From positions 62,001 through 126,000 of the forward strand of contig NZ_JARGER010000037.1 of NCBI RefSeq assembly GCF_029210375.1: a stretch of DNA of 64,000 bases, read 5' to 3'. Positions 48,228 to 56,848 of this stretch are shown one piece after another. A program made the translations under genes and the position numbers. Every line of letters begins with the position of its first letter. The stretch's first letter is position 1. Origin of the DNA: Nocardioides sp. YIM 152315. Its GTDB lineage: Bacteria > Actinomycetota > Actinomycetes > Propionibacteriales > Nocardioidaceae. Under the pieces are notes generated by a model that worked only from the letters and a program-made list of their open reading frames with translations, ran no database searches and was not told the DNA's origin.

Positions 48228-50426
48228 TCACCCCAGCGTCGTCAGCAGCTGCGTCGCGCGGGTCAGGACGACGTAGAGCGTGGCGCGGCCGGTGGCGGAC
48301 TCCTCCTCGATCTCCTGCGGGCGCACGACGACGATGCCGTCGAACTCCAGGCCCTTGGTGTCGAGACCGGTGAGCACGACGACCCGGTCGTCGCCCGACG
48401 GGGTGACCGCGGAGTCGACCGCCGCGCGGGCACCGGCCGCGTCGGCGGCGAGCTCCGGCCACGACGCCAGCCAGGCGTTGACCTCCGACCGGCGGGCGAC
48501 GGGGACGACGATGCCGACCGTGCCCTCGACCTGGCCGGCGACCTCGGCGACGGCAGCCCGGGTCGTGGCCTCGAGGTCGCCGTCGGCGATGCCGGTGCGG
48601 ACGACGGGGTCGACGCCGGTCGACCGGACCGCCGTGGGCAGGTCGGCGTCGAGGCCGACGCGCTCGGCGTACGCCGCGGCGTGGGCGTAGATCTCGGACG
48701 AGTTGCGGTAGTTGGTCGAGAGGTGGAACTCGTGGCGCTCCTTGCCCTCGAGCGCCGCGGCCCGCGCTGCCTCGGCCTCGGCGGGCACCGGCCACGAGGA
48801 CTGTGCGGGGTCGCCGACGATGGTCCACGACGCCGTCCGGCCCCGCCGGCCGACCATCCGCCACTGCATCGGCGTGAGGTCCTGCGCCTCGTCGACCAGC
48901 ACGTGGGCGTAGGCGTCGTCCTCGACCTTGTGGGTCGGCGGCGACCAGGCCCGGCCCGACGGCGCGAACTCGCGGTCGGCGGCGGTGAAGAGCTCCTGGA
49001 CGTCGATGCCGCCCTCGAGCAGCCCGGTGTCGTCGAGGGTCTCCTCGTCGTCGGTGCGTGCGGGCACGTCGCCGATCGCGTAGCGCAGCTCGTCGAGCAG
49101 CGGGACGTCCTCGACCGTGAAGTCGGCGGCGTCGGCCCAGGACTTCGCGAGCAGCCGCTGCTCCTCGGGTCCGACGACGCCGTCACCGACGCGCGCGAGG
49201 AAGTCCGGGTCGCGCAGCCAGCCGAAGACCTGCACGGCGTCGAGGGGCGGCCACCACGCGGCGACGAAGTCGACGAACGTGTGGTCGGAGAGCATGTCGT
49301 CGTCGAAGGACTCGCGCCCGCGCTCGCGGCCGCGCTCGCCGCGCACCTGGCGCCACATCGCGTCGAGCAGCGCGCCGGCGACGCGGGGCAGCTGGCGGTT
49401 GCGGCGACCCTGCGACATCAGGTTGCGCCGGATCGCCCCGAGCCGGCCGCGGTCGAGCACGATCGTGTCGTCGCGCCAGAAGATCCGGAACTCGCGCGGG
49501 CTGCCCGGCGCCTGCTGGCGGGCGGTCCGCCGCATCAGCTCGGCCATCACGGCCGAGCCCTTGACGTCGGCGACGGCCGGCTCGTCGTGTCGGGTGGCGC
49601 GCACGCCGTCGACCACCTCGCCGAGCGAGCGCAGGGCGACGGCGGTCTCCCCGAGGCTCGGCAGCACCCGCTCGATGTAGCGCATGAAGACGCCGCTCGG
49701 TCCGACGACCAGCACACCGCCGGTCTCGTAGCGCCGGCGGTCGGTGTAGAGGAGGTACGCCGCGCGGTGCAGCGCGACCACGGTCTTGCCGGTGCCGGGT
49801 CCGCCGGAGATCGAGACGACTCCGCGTCCGGGAGCGCGGATCGCCTTGTCCTGCTCGGCCTGGATGGTGGCCACGATCGAGTGCATCGAGCGGTCGCGGG
49901 CGCGCGAGAGCTGCGCCATCAGCGCACCCTCCCCGACGATCGGGAGGTCCGCCCCCGACTCCTCGAGCGCCTCGGCGTCGAGCAGCTCGTCCTCGACACC
50001 GACGACGTCGCGGCCGGCGGCGCGCAGCACCCGACGGCGTACGACGCGCTGCGGCTCGGCGGCGGTCGCCTGGTAGAAGACGGCCGCGGCCGGGGCACGC
50101 CAGTCGATCAGCAGCGAGTCGCGGTTCTCGTCGCGCAGGCCGATGCGACCGATGTAGCGCGGCTCCGGGTCGAGCTCCGGATGCATGTCGAGGCGTCCGA
50201 AGACCAGACCCTCGTGGGCGGCGTCGAGCTGGGCGATCCGACGCGCGGCCTGGAACACCATCGCGTCCCGCTCGACCAGCCCGCCCTCATGACCGAGCCG
50301 CCCCCGGCTGTGACCCTCCCGCGCGAGCTCCTGGGCCGCCCTGGCCGACACCTCCAGCTGACGGTAGACCCGGTCCACGAACTGCTGCTCGGCCGCGATC
50401 TCCCTCTCGACCAGCTCTTCCGACAC
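48228..50426 (-). CDS. helR: HelD/HelR-type RNA polymerase-associated UvrD-like ATPase
   Basis: 732 residues. The N-terminal ~90 residues are a charged antiparallel helical arm (LVEREIAAEQQFVDRVYRQL), then FGRLDMHPELDPEPRYIGRI and the Walker A SGGPGTGKTVVALHRAAYLL. Superfamily I motifs follow: HVLVDEAQDLTPMQWRMVG (II), IVGDPAQSSWPVP (III), LSTNYRNSSEIYAHAAAYAE (IV), LTGLDTKGLEFDGIVVV (V) and LYVVLTRATQ (VI). Actinobacterial HelD/HelR displaces stalled or rifamycin-bound RNA polymerase from DNA. GTG 50426 has GAGGGGA upstream and a TAGGCT box at 50461-50466; I found no rifamycin-associated element in the leader. Confidence 0.88.
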   Translation of the reverse strand: MSEELVEREIAAEQQFVDRVYRQLEVSARAAQELAREGHSRGRLGHEGGLVERDAMVFQAARRIAQLDAAHEGLVFGRLDMHPELDPEPRYIGRIGLRDENRDSLLIDWRAPAAAVFYQATAAEPQRVVRRRVLRAAGRDVVGVEDELLDAEALEESGADLPIVGEGALMAQLSRARDRSMHSIVATIQAEQDKAIRAPGRGVVSISGGPGTGKTVVALHRAAYLLYTDRRRYETGGVLVVGPSGVFMRYIERVLPSLGETAVALRSLGEVVDGVRATRHDEPAVADVKGSAVMAELMRRTARQQAPGSPREFRIFWRDDTIVLDRGRLGAIRRNLMSQGRRNRQLPRVAGALLDAMWRQVRGERGRERGRESFDDDMLSDHTFVDFVAAWWPPLDAVQVFGWLRDPDFLARVGDGVVGPEEQRLLAKSWADAADFTVEDVPLLDELRYAIGDVPARTDDEETLDDTGLLEGGIDVQELFTAADREFAPSGRAWSPPTHKVEDDAYAHVLVDEAQDLTPMQWRMVGRRGRTASWTIVGDPAQSSWPVPAEAEAARAAALEGKERHEFHLSTNYRNSSEIYAHAAAYAERVGLDADLPTAVRSTGVDPVVRTGIADGDLEATTRAAVAEVAGQVEGTVGIVVPVARRSEVNAWLASWPELAADAAGARAAVDSAVTPSGDDRVVVLTGLDTKGLEFDGIVVVRPQEIEEESATGRATLYVVLTRATQLLTTLG

Positions 50427-50474
50427 GCCTGTCCCCTCAACCCGTTTCAGCGAGTCGACAAGCCTACCGAAGTA

Positions 50475-51224
50475 CTACTTCTTGCGAGACAGGAATGCCG
50501 TCATCGCCTCACGAGCCTCGTCGGAGGCGAACAACCGGGCCGACAGCTGCGCCATCTCCTCGCCGTGCGCGTCGATGCGCGCGAGCAGCTCGCGGTTGAG
50601 GATGCGCTTGGACTCGCGCAGCCCCTGGCCGGAGCCGGTGGCGAGCGAGGCGCAGACCTTCGCGACCTCCTCGTCGAGGCGGTCGGCGGGCACGGCGGCG
50701 GTGACCAGCCCGTACGCCGCGGCCTCGGTGCCGGTGAAGACCTCGCCGCCGAGCGTCGTGAGCGAGGCCGCGCGCGGAGTCATCCGGGCATGCACGGTGA
50801 GCGAGATGATCGCCGCCGCCAGGCCGAGCTTGACCTCGGTCAGCGCGAACGTCGCGTCCTCGCTCGCGACGACGACGTCGGAGGCGGCGACGATGCCGAT
50901 GCCGCCCGCGCGGACCGGTCCACCGACCCGGGTCACGACCGGCTTGTCCATGCTCACGATGAGCCGCTGGAGCTCGACGATCCTGCGGGCACCCTCGTCC
51001 ATGCCACCGCTGGTGGCCTCCGACAGGTCGGCGCCGGAGCAGAACACCCGGCCGGCTGAGGCGATCAGCGCGACCTTCACGCCGCGGTCCGCCTCGGCGC
51101 GCTCCAGCGCGGCGAACAGCTCGGACACCAGCTGGCGCGACAGCGCGTTGCGGTTGTGCTCGGAGTCGAGGGTGAGGGTGGCGACGCCGTCGCCCAGGTC
51201 GTAGTGCACGAGCTCGTCGGACAT
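50475..51224 (-). CDS. Enoyl-CoA hydratase/isomerase family protein
   Basis: 249 residues, crotonase fold. Oxyanion-hole blocks: SAGRVFCSGADLSEA and GGPVRAGGIGIVAASDVVVA; then TEVKLGLAAAIISLTVHARM. The first acid of classical hydratases (Glu in the xxEGxxx region) is replaced by Val/Arg-Ala-Gly, while the later position has Glu-Val-Lys-Leu-Gly. It hydrates or isomerises enoyl-CoAs; substrate unknown. ATG 51224 follows CAGGAT by seven bases, preferred over GTG 51233. Confidence 0.88.
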   Translation of the reverse strand: MSDELVHYDLGDGVATLTLDSEHNRNALSRQLVSELFAALERAEADRGVKVALIASAGRVFCSGADLSEATSGGMDEGARRIVELQRLIVSMDKPVVTRVGGPVRAGGIGIVAASDVVVASEDATFALTEVKLGLAAAIISLTVHARMTPRAASLTTLGGEVFTGTEAAAYGLVTAAVPADRLDEEVAKVCASLATGSGQGLRESKRILNRELLARIDAHGEEMAQLSARLFASDEAREAMTAFLSRKK

Positions 51225-51280
51225 GCCGGCCATCCTGCCGCACCCGCCATCCGTGGCCGGTGCGGCTCCGAACCCCAGCC

Positions 51281-52768
51281 ATGCGCTCCCGACTCCTGTT
51301 CGCCGGCTTCGGCGTCCTCGCCACTCTCGTCGGCGTGGCGACCGGCCACCTGGTGGCGGCGCTGACGGAGCCGGCCTCCTCGCCCGTGCTGGCCGTCGGC
51401 TCCCAGGTCATCGACCTGACGCCCACACCGCTGAAGGAGTGGGCGATCCGCACCTTCGGGTCCCACGACAAGGACGTGCTCGTCGGCTCGGTGACGGCGG
51501 GCGTCCTGGTCCTGGCCGCGATCGCCGGACTCCTCGCGCGGCGCCGGTTCGAGCTCGGTGCCGCGCTGCTGCTCGTGCTCGTGCTGATCCCCGCGGTCGT
51601 CGCCGAGCAGGTCCTGCCGAGCGTGGCGGCCGGCGCCGTCGGGGTCGCCGTGCTCTGGTGGCTCACCCGTGCCGCCCCTACGCCCGCGCCGGGAGGCTCC
51701 GGCCCGAGCCGACGCGCCGTCCTGGTCGCCGCGGGCACCGCCGCGGCAGCGGGGGCCCTCGCGGGCGGCGCGGGGCGCCTGATCACGTCGTACCGCACCC
51801 GCGAGACCACCGTGTCACTGCCCGCGCCCGCCGACCCGGCACCGCCCTTTCCCGCTCGCCCGCTCGACGCGCGGGTGCCCGGCGTCACGCCGCTGCGCAC
51901 GCCGACCGGCGACTTCTACCGGGTCGACACCCGGCTCACCCTTCCGATCGTCGACGTCGACGACTGGACGCTCACGATCGACGGTGACGTCAGCCGGTCG
52001 GTGACGTTCACCTTCGACGACCTGCTGGACATGCCCCTCGTCGAGCGCGACATCACGATGACCTGCGTCTCCAACGAGGTCGGCGGGACCTACGTCGGCG
52101 GCGCCCGCTGGCTCGGCGTGCCGCTGACCGACCTGCTCGACCGGGCCGGCATCGCCGAGACGAGCGCCGACCAGATCCTGTCGACCGACGTCGACGGGAT
52201 GACGATCAGCACGCCGCTCGACGTCGCCACCGACGGACGGGACGCGATGATCGCCGTCGGCATGAACGGCTCGTCGCTGCCGCGCGCGCACGGCTTCCCC
52301 GCGCGGATGGTGGTGCCGGGCCTGTACGGCTTCGTCAGCGCGTGCAAGTGGATCACCCGGATGACGCTCACGACGTACGCCGAGCAGGACGCGTACTGGA
52401 CCCGGCGCGACTGGGCGACCGACGCGCCCATCAAGATCGCCAGCCGCGTCGACACCCCGAAGCCGCTGTCCACCGTCGAACCCGGCCGCACCGTCATCGG
52501 GGGCATCGCCTGGGCCCAGCACCAGGGCGGCGTCGCCGGCGTCGAGGTGCGCGTCGACGGAGGCGACTGGCAGCGGGCCCGCCTCGGCCCGTCGGTCGGC
52601 ACCGACTACTGGCGCCAGTGGTACCTGCCCTGGACCGCCGAACCGGGCCAGCACGCCCTCGCCTGCCGGGCGATCGCCGGCTCCGGCGACGTCCAGGCCG
52701 CCGAGCGCGCCACGCCGTTCCCCGACGGCTCGAGCGGCATCCAGGAGATCGTCGTCACCGTGGCGTGA
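51281..52768 (+). CDS. Membrane-anchored molybdopterin oxidoreductase (sulfite-oxidase family)
   Basis: 495 residues. Four hydrophobic segments in the first ~150 residues, then a Ser/Arg-rich turn (GPSRRAVLVAAGTAAAAGAL) like a twin-Arg-less signal or fourth anchor, and from about residue 215 the oxidoreductase molybdopterin-binding domain: DWTLTIDGDV, ITMTCVSNEVGGTYVGGARW (Cys is the Mo ligand), SLPRAHGFPARMVVPGLYG, VSACKWITRMTLTTY. The C-terminal ~95 residues are the Mo-co dimerisation Ig-like domain (VEVRVDGGDWQRARL, WYLPWTAEPGQHALACRA). Natural substrate unknown; sulfite or methionine sulfoxide are family options. Confidence 0.88.
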   Translation: MRSRLLFAGFGVLATLVGVATGHLVAALTEPASSPVLAVGSQVIDLTPTPLKEWAIRTFGSHDKDVLVGSVTAGVLVLAAIAGLLARRRFELGAALLLVLVLIPAVVAEQVLPSVAAGAVGVAVLWWLTRAAPTPAPGGSGPSRRAVLVAAGTAAAAGALAGGAGRLITSYRTRETTVSLPAPADPAPPFPARPLDARVPGVTPLRTPTGDFYRVDTRLTLPIVDVDDWTLTIDGDVSRSVTFTFDDLLDMPLVERDITMTCVSNEVGGTYVGGARWLGVPLTDLLDRAGIAETSADQILSTDVDGMTISTPLDVATDGRDAMIAVGMNGSSLPRAHGFPARMVVPGLYGFVSACKWITRMTLTTYAEQDAYWTRRDWATDAPIKIASRVDTPKPLSTVEPGRTVIGGIAWAQHQGGVAGVEVRVDGGDWQRARLGPSVGTDYWRQWYLPWTAEPGQHALACRAIAGSGDVQAAERATPFPDGSSGIQEIVVTVA

Positions 52769-52813
52769 CCGCGGAGAGCGGCGGCCCGCCGTTCACGTGC
52801 GGCCGCCGCCCGA

Positions 52814-52841
52814 CCAATCCGGTCCGGGCGCGGCGCCGAAT
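52814..52841 (+). promoter_or_regulatory. Candidate SigK promoter before the fasciclin gene
   Basis: CCAATCC (52814-52820), 15 bases, CCGAAT (52836-52841). This resembles the mycobacterial SigK consensus as I recall it (CCATCC, about 16 bases, CGAAT). It would drive the fasciclin lipoprotein and, by readthrough, sigK-rskA. Confidence 0.5.
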
Positions 52842-52876
52842 GACATGCGTCCAGACCGCAACGGGAAGGCACGATC

Positions 52877-53551
52877 ATGAACAGCTCCCTCCGCCGTACC
52901 ACCGGGCTCGCCGCCCTGGCGCTGACCGCCACCCTCGGCCTCGCGGCCTGCGGTGACGACAGCGACGGCAACGAGACCGCGGCGACCGACGAGTCCAGCT
53001 CGGCGGCCCCCTCCGACGAGATGACCCCGTCGGAGGACACCGGATCCGACGCAGGATCCGACGCAGGATCCGACGCCGCGGCCGAGACGTTCGGCGCCGG
53101 CTGCTCGCAGATCCCCGCGGACGGCGCCGGCTCCTTCAACGGCATGGCCACCGAGCCGGTCGCGACCGCGGCGAGCGCGAACCCGCTGCTCAAGACGCTG
53201 GTCCAGGCGGTCACCCAGGCGAAGCTCGTCGACACCCTCAACTCCGCCGACGGGATCACGGTCTTCGCGCCGACCGACGACGCGTTCGGGCAGATCCCGA
53301 AGAAGGACATGAACGCCGTGATGTCCGACAAGGCGACGCTGACCAAGATTCTCACCTACCACGTCGTGCCGGGTGAGCTCGGCCCCGACGAGCTGGCCGG
53401 CACCCACAAGACCCTCGAGGGCGAGAAGCTCACCGTCGAGGGCTCGGGCGAGGACTTCACCGTCGGCAAGGCCGACGCGAAGGTCCTGTGCGGCAACATC
53501 CCGACCGCCAACGCGACCGTGTACGTCATCGACGGCGTACTGATGCCCTGA
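52877..53551 (+). CDS. Fasciclin-domain lipoprotein, MPT83/MPT70-like
   Basis: 224 residues. Signal peptide with lipobox LGLAAC (Cys25), an acidic Ser/Asp linker with three GSDA repeats, then one fasciclin domain (PLLKTLVQAVTQAKLVDTL, ITVFAPTDDAFGQIP, LTKILTYHVVPGEL, TVYVIDGVLMP). In mycobacteria the homologous MPT70/MPT83 genes are the main SigK targets; here the gene sits 17 bases upstream of sigK. GGGAAGG precedes the ATG. Exposed on the cell surface as a lipoprotein, probably adhesive. Confidence 0.92.
   Translation: MNSSLRRTTGLAALALTATLGLAACGDDSDGNETAATDESSSAAPSDEMTPSEDTGSDAGSDAGSDAAAETFGAGCSQIPADGAGSFNGMATEPVATAASANPLLKTLVQAVTQAKLVDTLNSADGITVFAPTDDAFGQIPKKDMNAVMSDKATLTKILTYHVVPGELGPDELAGTHKTLEGEKLTVEGSGEDFTVGKADAKVLCGNIPTANATVYVIDGVLMP
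53042..53078 (+). repeat. 12-bp coding tandem repeat in the fasciclin lipoprotein
   Basis: GGATCCGACGCA repeated three times (last unit ends GCC), encoding GSDA units in the linker between lipid anchor and fasciclin domain. Confidence 0.8.
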
Positions 53552-53568
53552 TCGGGTAGGGATCACGC

Positions 53569-54165
53569 GTGAACCACATCGGGCCCGTGGCCGCCCCGCC
53601 CCCCGAGGGCGGGGCGGCGGGCCCCGACCTGGGCGAACTGCTGCGGCGGGCCGGCCGGGCCGACGAGGCTGCGTTCGCCCGTCTGTACGACGCGACGGCC
53701 GCGCGCGTGTTCGGCCTCGCCCTGCGGGTCGTGCGCGACCCGACCCAGGCCGAGGAGGTGACCCAGGAGGCCTACCTCGAGATCTGGCGGACGGCGAGCC
53801 GCTACGAGCCCGAGCGCGGCAGCCCGATCGGGTGGCTGCTGATGATCGCCCACCGCACGGCCGTCGACCGGGTCCGCTCGGCGGAGGCGGCCTCCCGGCG
53901 CGACACGACCTACCACCAGCAGAACCAGCCGGTCGACCACGACGCGACCGCGGAGGCCGCCCAGACCTCGCTCGAGGTCCGTCGGGTCCGCGGCGCCATG
54001 GCGGCCCTCACCGAGGTGCAGCGCGAGGCCGTCGGCCTGGCCTTCCTCGGCGGCTACACCCACACGGAGGTGGCGACCATGCTCGACCTACCGGTCGGCA
54101 CCGCGAAGACCCGCATCCGCGACGGACTCATCCGGCTGCGCGACGCGCTGGGGGTGCACTCATGA
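53569..54165 (+). CDS. sigK: ECF sigma factor SigK
   Basis: 198 residues. Sigma-2 region (ALRVVRDPTQAEEVTQEAYL, EIWRTASRYEPERGSPIGWL) and sigma-4 HTH (ALTEVQREAVGLAFLGGYTH, EVATMLDLPVGTAKTRIRDG). Identified as SigK by locus: it lies between an MPT83-like gene and an RskA-like anti-sigma gene, followed by the FAD-oxidoreductase/cyclopropane-synthase/DUF1295 set, as in mycobacteria. The ATGA overlap couples it to rskA. GTG 53569 follows TAGGGA by six bases. Confidence 0.92.
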   Translation: MNHIGPVAAPPPEGGAAGPDLGELLRRAGRADEAAFARLYDATAARVFGLALRVVRDPTQAEEVTQEAYLEIWRTASRYEPERGSPIGWLLMIAHRTAVDRVRSAEAASRRDTTYHQQNQPVDHDATAEAAQTSLEVRRVRGAMAALTEVQREAVGLAFLGGYTHTEVATMLDLPVGTAKTRIRDGLIRLRDALGVHS

Positions 54166-54884
54166 CCTCGCCGCACGAGTTCCACGCCATGACCGGCGCC
54201 TACGCCGTCGACGCCCTCGACGAGCTCGAGCGCGCGGCGTTCGAGCGGCACCTCGCCGACTGCCCGGACTGCCGGGCCGAGGTCGCCGGCCTCCGCGAGA
54301 CCGCGGCCCTCCTCGCCGAGACCGTCGCCACCGAGCCGCCCGCGGCGCTGCGCGACCGGGTGCTCACCGGCATCGGCACGGTCCGTCCGCTCCCGCCGGA
54401 GGTCCGGTCGACCACCCGGCCTCCGCACCGCCGGCTCCGCCTGCTCGCGGCAGCGGCCGCCGCGGTCGTGCTGGCCGGCGCCGGCGCCGCCGTCTGGCAG
54501 CAGCCGTGGGAGGACGGCACGACGCAGGGTCCGACGGTCGCCCAGCAGGTGCTCGACGCGCCCGACGCACAGAGCACGTCGCTCGACTTCCAGGGTGGCG
54601 CGTCCGCGACCGTCACCCACTCGGACTCGCTCGACAAGGCCGTGATCGTCACCAGCAAGATGCCGCCGCCCCCCGAGGGCAAGGTCTACCAGCTCTGGCT
54701 CGACCAGCCCGGCGAGGGCATGGTCTCCGCCGGCCTGATGCCGGTCGAGAGGGACCAGACCGTCGTCCTCGACGGCGCGGCGGGCACAGCCACGGCGGCC
54801 GGCATCACGGTCGAGCCCGAGGGCGGCTCCCCCGAGCCCACCACCGACCCGATCGCGCTCTTCGACTTCGGGAGGAGCGGGTGA
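54162..54884 (+). CDS. rskA: Anti-sigma-K factor RskA
   Basis: 240 residues. Cytoplasmic zinc anti-sigma domain with His-x3-Cys-x2-Cys (ERHLADCPDCRAEV), one TM helix near residues 90-110 (LLAAAAAAVVLAGAGAAVW), then an extracytoplasmic RskA domain (KMPPPPEGKVYQLWLDQPGE). In mycobacteria RskA is cut by regulated intramembrane proteolysis to release SigK. Its stop overlaps the start of the downstream fused oxidoreductase gene, so the whole set may be one operon. Confidence 0.92.
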   Translation: MTSPHEFHAMTGAYAVDALDELERAAFERHLADCPDCRAEVAGLRETAALLAETVATEPPAALRDRVLTGIGTVRPLPPEVRSTTRPPHRRLRLLAAAAAAVVLAGAGAAVWQQPWEDGTTQGPTVAQQVLDAPDAQSTSLDFQGGASATVTHSDSLDKAVIVTSKMPPPPEGKVYQLWLDQPGEGMVSAGLMPVERDQTVVLDGAAGTATAAGITVEPEGGSPEPTTDPIALFDFGRSG

Positions 54885-56848
54885 GACGGGTCGCCGTCGT
54901 CGGCTCCGGCGTCGCCGGACTGACCGCGGCGCACGTCGCGTCGCGGTCGGCGTCGGTCACGCTCTACGAGGCCGACGACCGTCTGGGCGGCCACGCCGAC
55001 ACACATCTGGTCGACGGGCTCGCCATCGACACCGGGTTCATCGTCCACAACGAGCGCACCTACCCGACCCTGCTGCGGCTCTTCCGCGAGCTCGACGTGG
55101 CGACCCAGCCGTCGGAGATGTCGCTCTCGGTGCGCGACGACGAGACGGGGCTGGAGTATGCCGGCGCCCTCGGGATGCGCGGCCTCGTCCCGCGGCTGCG
55201 CAACCTCGCCGACCCGGCGTACCTGCGGATGCTCGCGGAGATCCCCCGCTTCCACCGGCAGGCCCGGCGCCTGATGAGCCGGGACGGCGACGACGTCACG
55301 CTCCGCGCGTTCCTCGACGTCGGCGGGTTCACGGCGTACTTCCGCCGGCACTTCATGGAGCCGCTCGTCGCGTCGGTCTGGTCGTGCGACCCGGACGTCG
55401 CGCTCGACTACCCGGCCCGCTACCTCTTCGCGTTCCTCGACCACCACGGGATGCTCGGGGTCTTCGGGTCCCCGCGGTGGCGCACGGTCTCCGGCGGCGC
55501 ACGCACGTACGTCGATCGGGTCGCGGCCGCCCTCGCCGAGGTCCGCACCGGCACGAAGGTCACGTCGGTGGCCGAGACCCCGCAGGGCGTGGAGATCACC
55601 GACGGCAACGGGCGGGTCGAGAGGTACGACGCGGTCGTGGTCGCCGCCCACCCGGGCCACGCCCTCGCGATGCTCGCCGAGCCGACCCGCGCCCAGCGCG
55701 AGGTCCTCGGCGCCCTGCCCTACTCCGCCAACATCGCCCTGCTGCACACCGACACCGCGCTGCTGCCGACGGCCGCGGGCGCCCGTGCGTCGTGGAACTT
55801 CCGTCGCCCCGCGGGCGACCGCGACCACGTCACCGTCACCTACGACCTGACCCGCCTCCAGCGACTCCCCACCGACACGCGCTACCTGGTGACGCTCGGC
55901 GGTGAGGACCTCGTCGACCCGTCGACCGTGATCGACCGGATGGAGTACGAGCACCCGCTCTATACGCCGGCCTCGGTGGCCGCCCGGGCCCGGCTGCCCG
56001 AGATCGACACCGACCGGGTCGCGTTCGCCGGCGCCTACCACGGCTGGGGGTTCCACGAGGACGGTGCGCGCTCCGGAGTCGCGGCGGCGGAGCGGCTGGG
56101 GTTCGGCTGGGGTGGTTTCGAGACCCGCGCCAGCGCGCCTTCCTCCACCACCGAAACCGGCATCTACCGGACCGAGATCCGGCACACCCGGCGCGCGCCG
56201 TGGCGGCGGTCCTTCACCCACCGCTCCCACACCTGGCTGGTCGACCTCGACGACCTGCCCGACCACGGCCCGCTGAGCCCGCTGCTGGGCCGGTTCGAGG
56301 CACGTGACCACCTCGGCGACCCCGACCTCCCCCTCCGCGAGAACCTCGGTCGCTTCCTGGCGCTGCACGGTGTCGAGCTCGGCGCGGGGAAGGTCCTGAT
56401 GGCGGCGCACCCGCGCGCGCTCGGGTTCTGCTTCAACCCGATCAGCGTCTTCTGGGTCCGCCCGGAGCACGACGACCCGTGCGTCGTGATCGAGGTGCAC
56501 AACACCTACGGCGACCGGCACGCCTACCTCGTCCATCCCGACCAGCGGGGCCGGGCGACGACGCCGAAGGCGATGTACGTCTCCCCGTTCCACGGCACGG
56601 ACGGCACCTACGACATCGCCGTCCCGGAGCCCACCGACCGGCTCCGCGTCGCCGTCACGCTGACGACCGCGGACGGCGCGCGCTTCAGCGCCTCGATGGA
56701 CGGGTACCGCACCGACGACCCGCCGTGGCGGGCCGCCCCGGCGGCGCTGCGAGGCGCCGCCCTGATCCGCGCGCACGGGGTCGCGCTCTGGCTGCGCCGA
56801 CTCCCGATCCGTCCCCGCCCCGACCACCGTCAGGAGGGCGTCCGATGA
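54881..56848 (+). CDS. Fused FAD-dependent oxidoreductase and DUF1365 protein
   Basis: 655 residues. Residues 1-410: FAD amine-oxidase-like protein (VAVVGSGVAGLTAAHVASRS, RLGGHADTHLVDGLAIDTGF, DRVAFAGAYHGWGFHEDG), homologous to mycobacterial Rv0449c. Residues 425-655: DUF1365 (IYRTEIRHTRRAPWRRSFTH, GFCFNPISVFWVRPE, KAMYVSPFHG), homologous to the separate Rv0448c. In relatives these are two adjacent genes. The joining residues 411-424 (GGFETRASAPSSTT) are encoded by a family III palindrome, which has replaced the stop/start junction. Both halves look intact. Expected role: lipid (cyclopropane/fatty acyl) modification with the next genes. Confidence 0.9.
   Translation: MRRVAVVGSGVAGLTAAHVASRSASVTLYEADDRLGGHADTHLVDGLAIDTGFIVHNERTYPTLLRLFRELDVATQPSEMSLSVRDDETGLEYAGALGMRGLVPRLRNLADPAYLRMLAEIPRFHRQARRLMSRDGDDVTLRAFLDVGGFTAYFRRHFMEPLVASVWSCDPDVALDYPARYLFAFLDHHGMLGVFGSPRWRTVSGGARTYVDRVAAALAEVRTGTKVTSVAETPQGVEITDGNGRVERYDAVVVAAHPGHALAMLAEPTRAQREVLGALPYSANIALLHTDTALLPTAAGARASWNFRRPAGDRDHVTVTYDLTRLQRLPTDTRYLVTLGGEDLVDPSTVIDRMEYEHPLYTPASVAARARLPEIDTDRVAFAGAYHGWGFHEDGARSGVAAAERLGFGWGGFETRASAPSSTTETGIYRTEIRHTRRAPWRRSFTHRSHTWLVDLDDLPDHGPLSPLLGRFEARDHLGDPDLPLRENLGRFLALHGVELGAGKVLMAAHPRALGFCFNPISVFWVRPEHDDPCVVIEVHNTYGDRHAYLVHPDQRGRATTPKAMYVSPFHGTDGTYDIAVPEPTDRLRVAVTLTTADGARFSASMDGYRTDDPPWRAAPAALRGAALIRAHGVALWLRRLPIRPRPDHRQEGVR
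56111..56152. repeat. Family III palindromic element at the fusion junction
   Basis: GGTGGTTTCGAGACC, stem CGCGC-CAG-CGCGC, then CTTCCTCCACCACC. Arms match the intergenic copy at 10750-10788 (reverse orientation); the stem has a different sequence but the same form. Confidence 0.75.

Noticed and set aside
48219..51059. 946-codon plus-strand open frame opposite helR and the enoyl-CoA hydratase gene
   Set aside because: Same artefact; spans two real genes and the gap between them.
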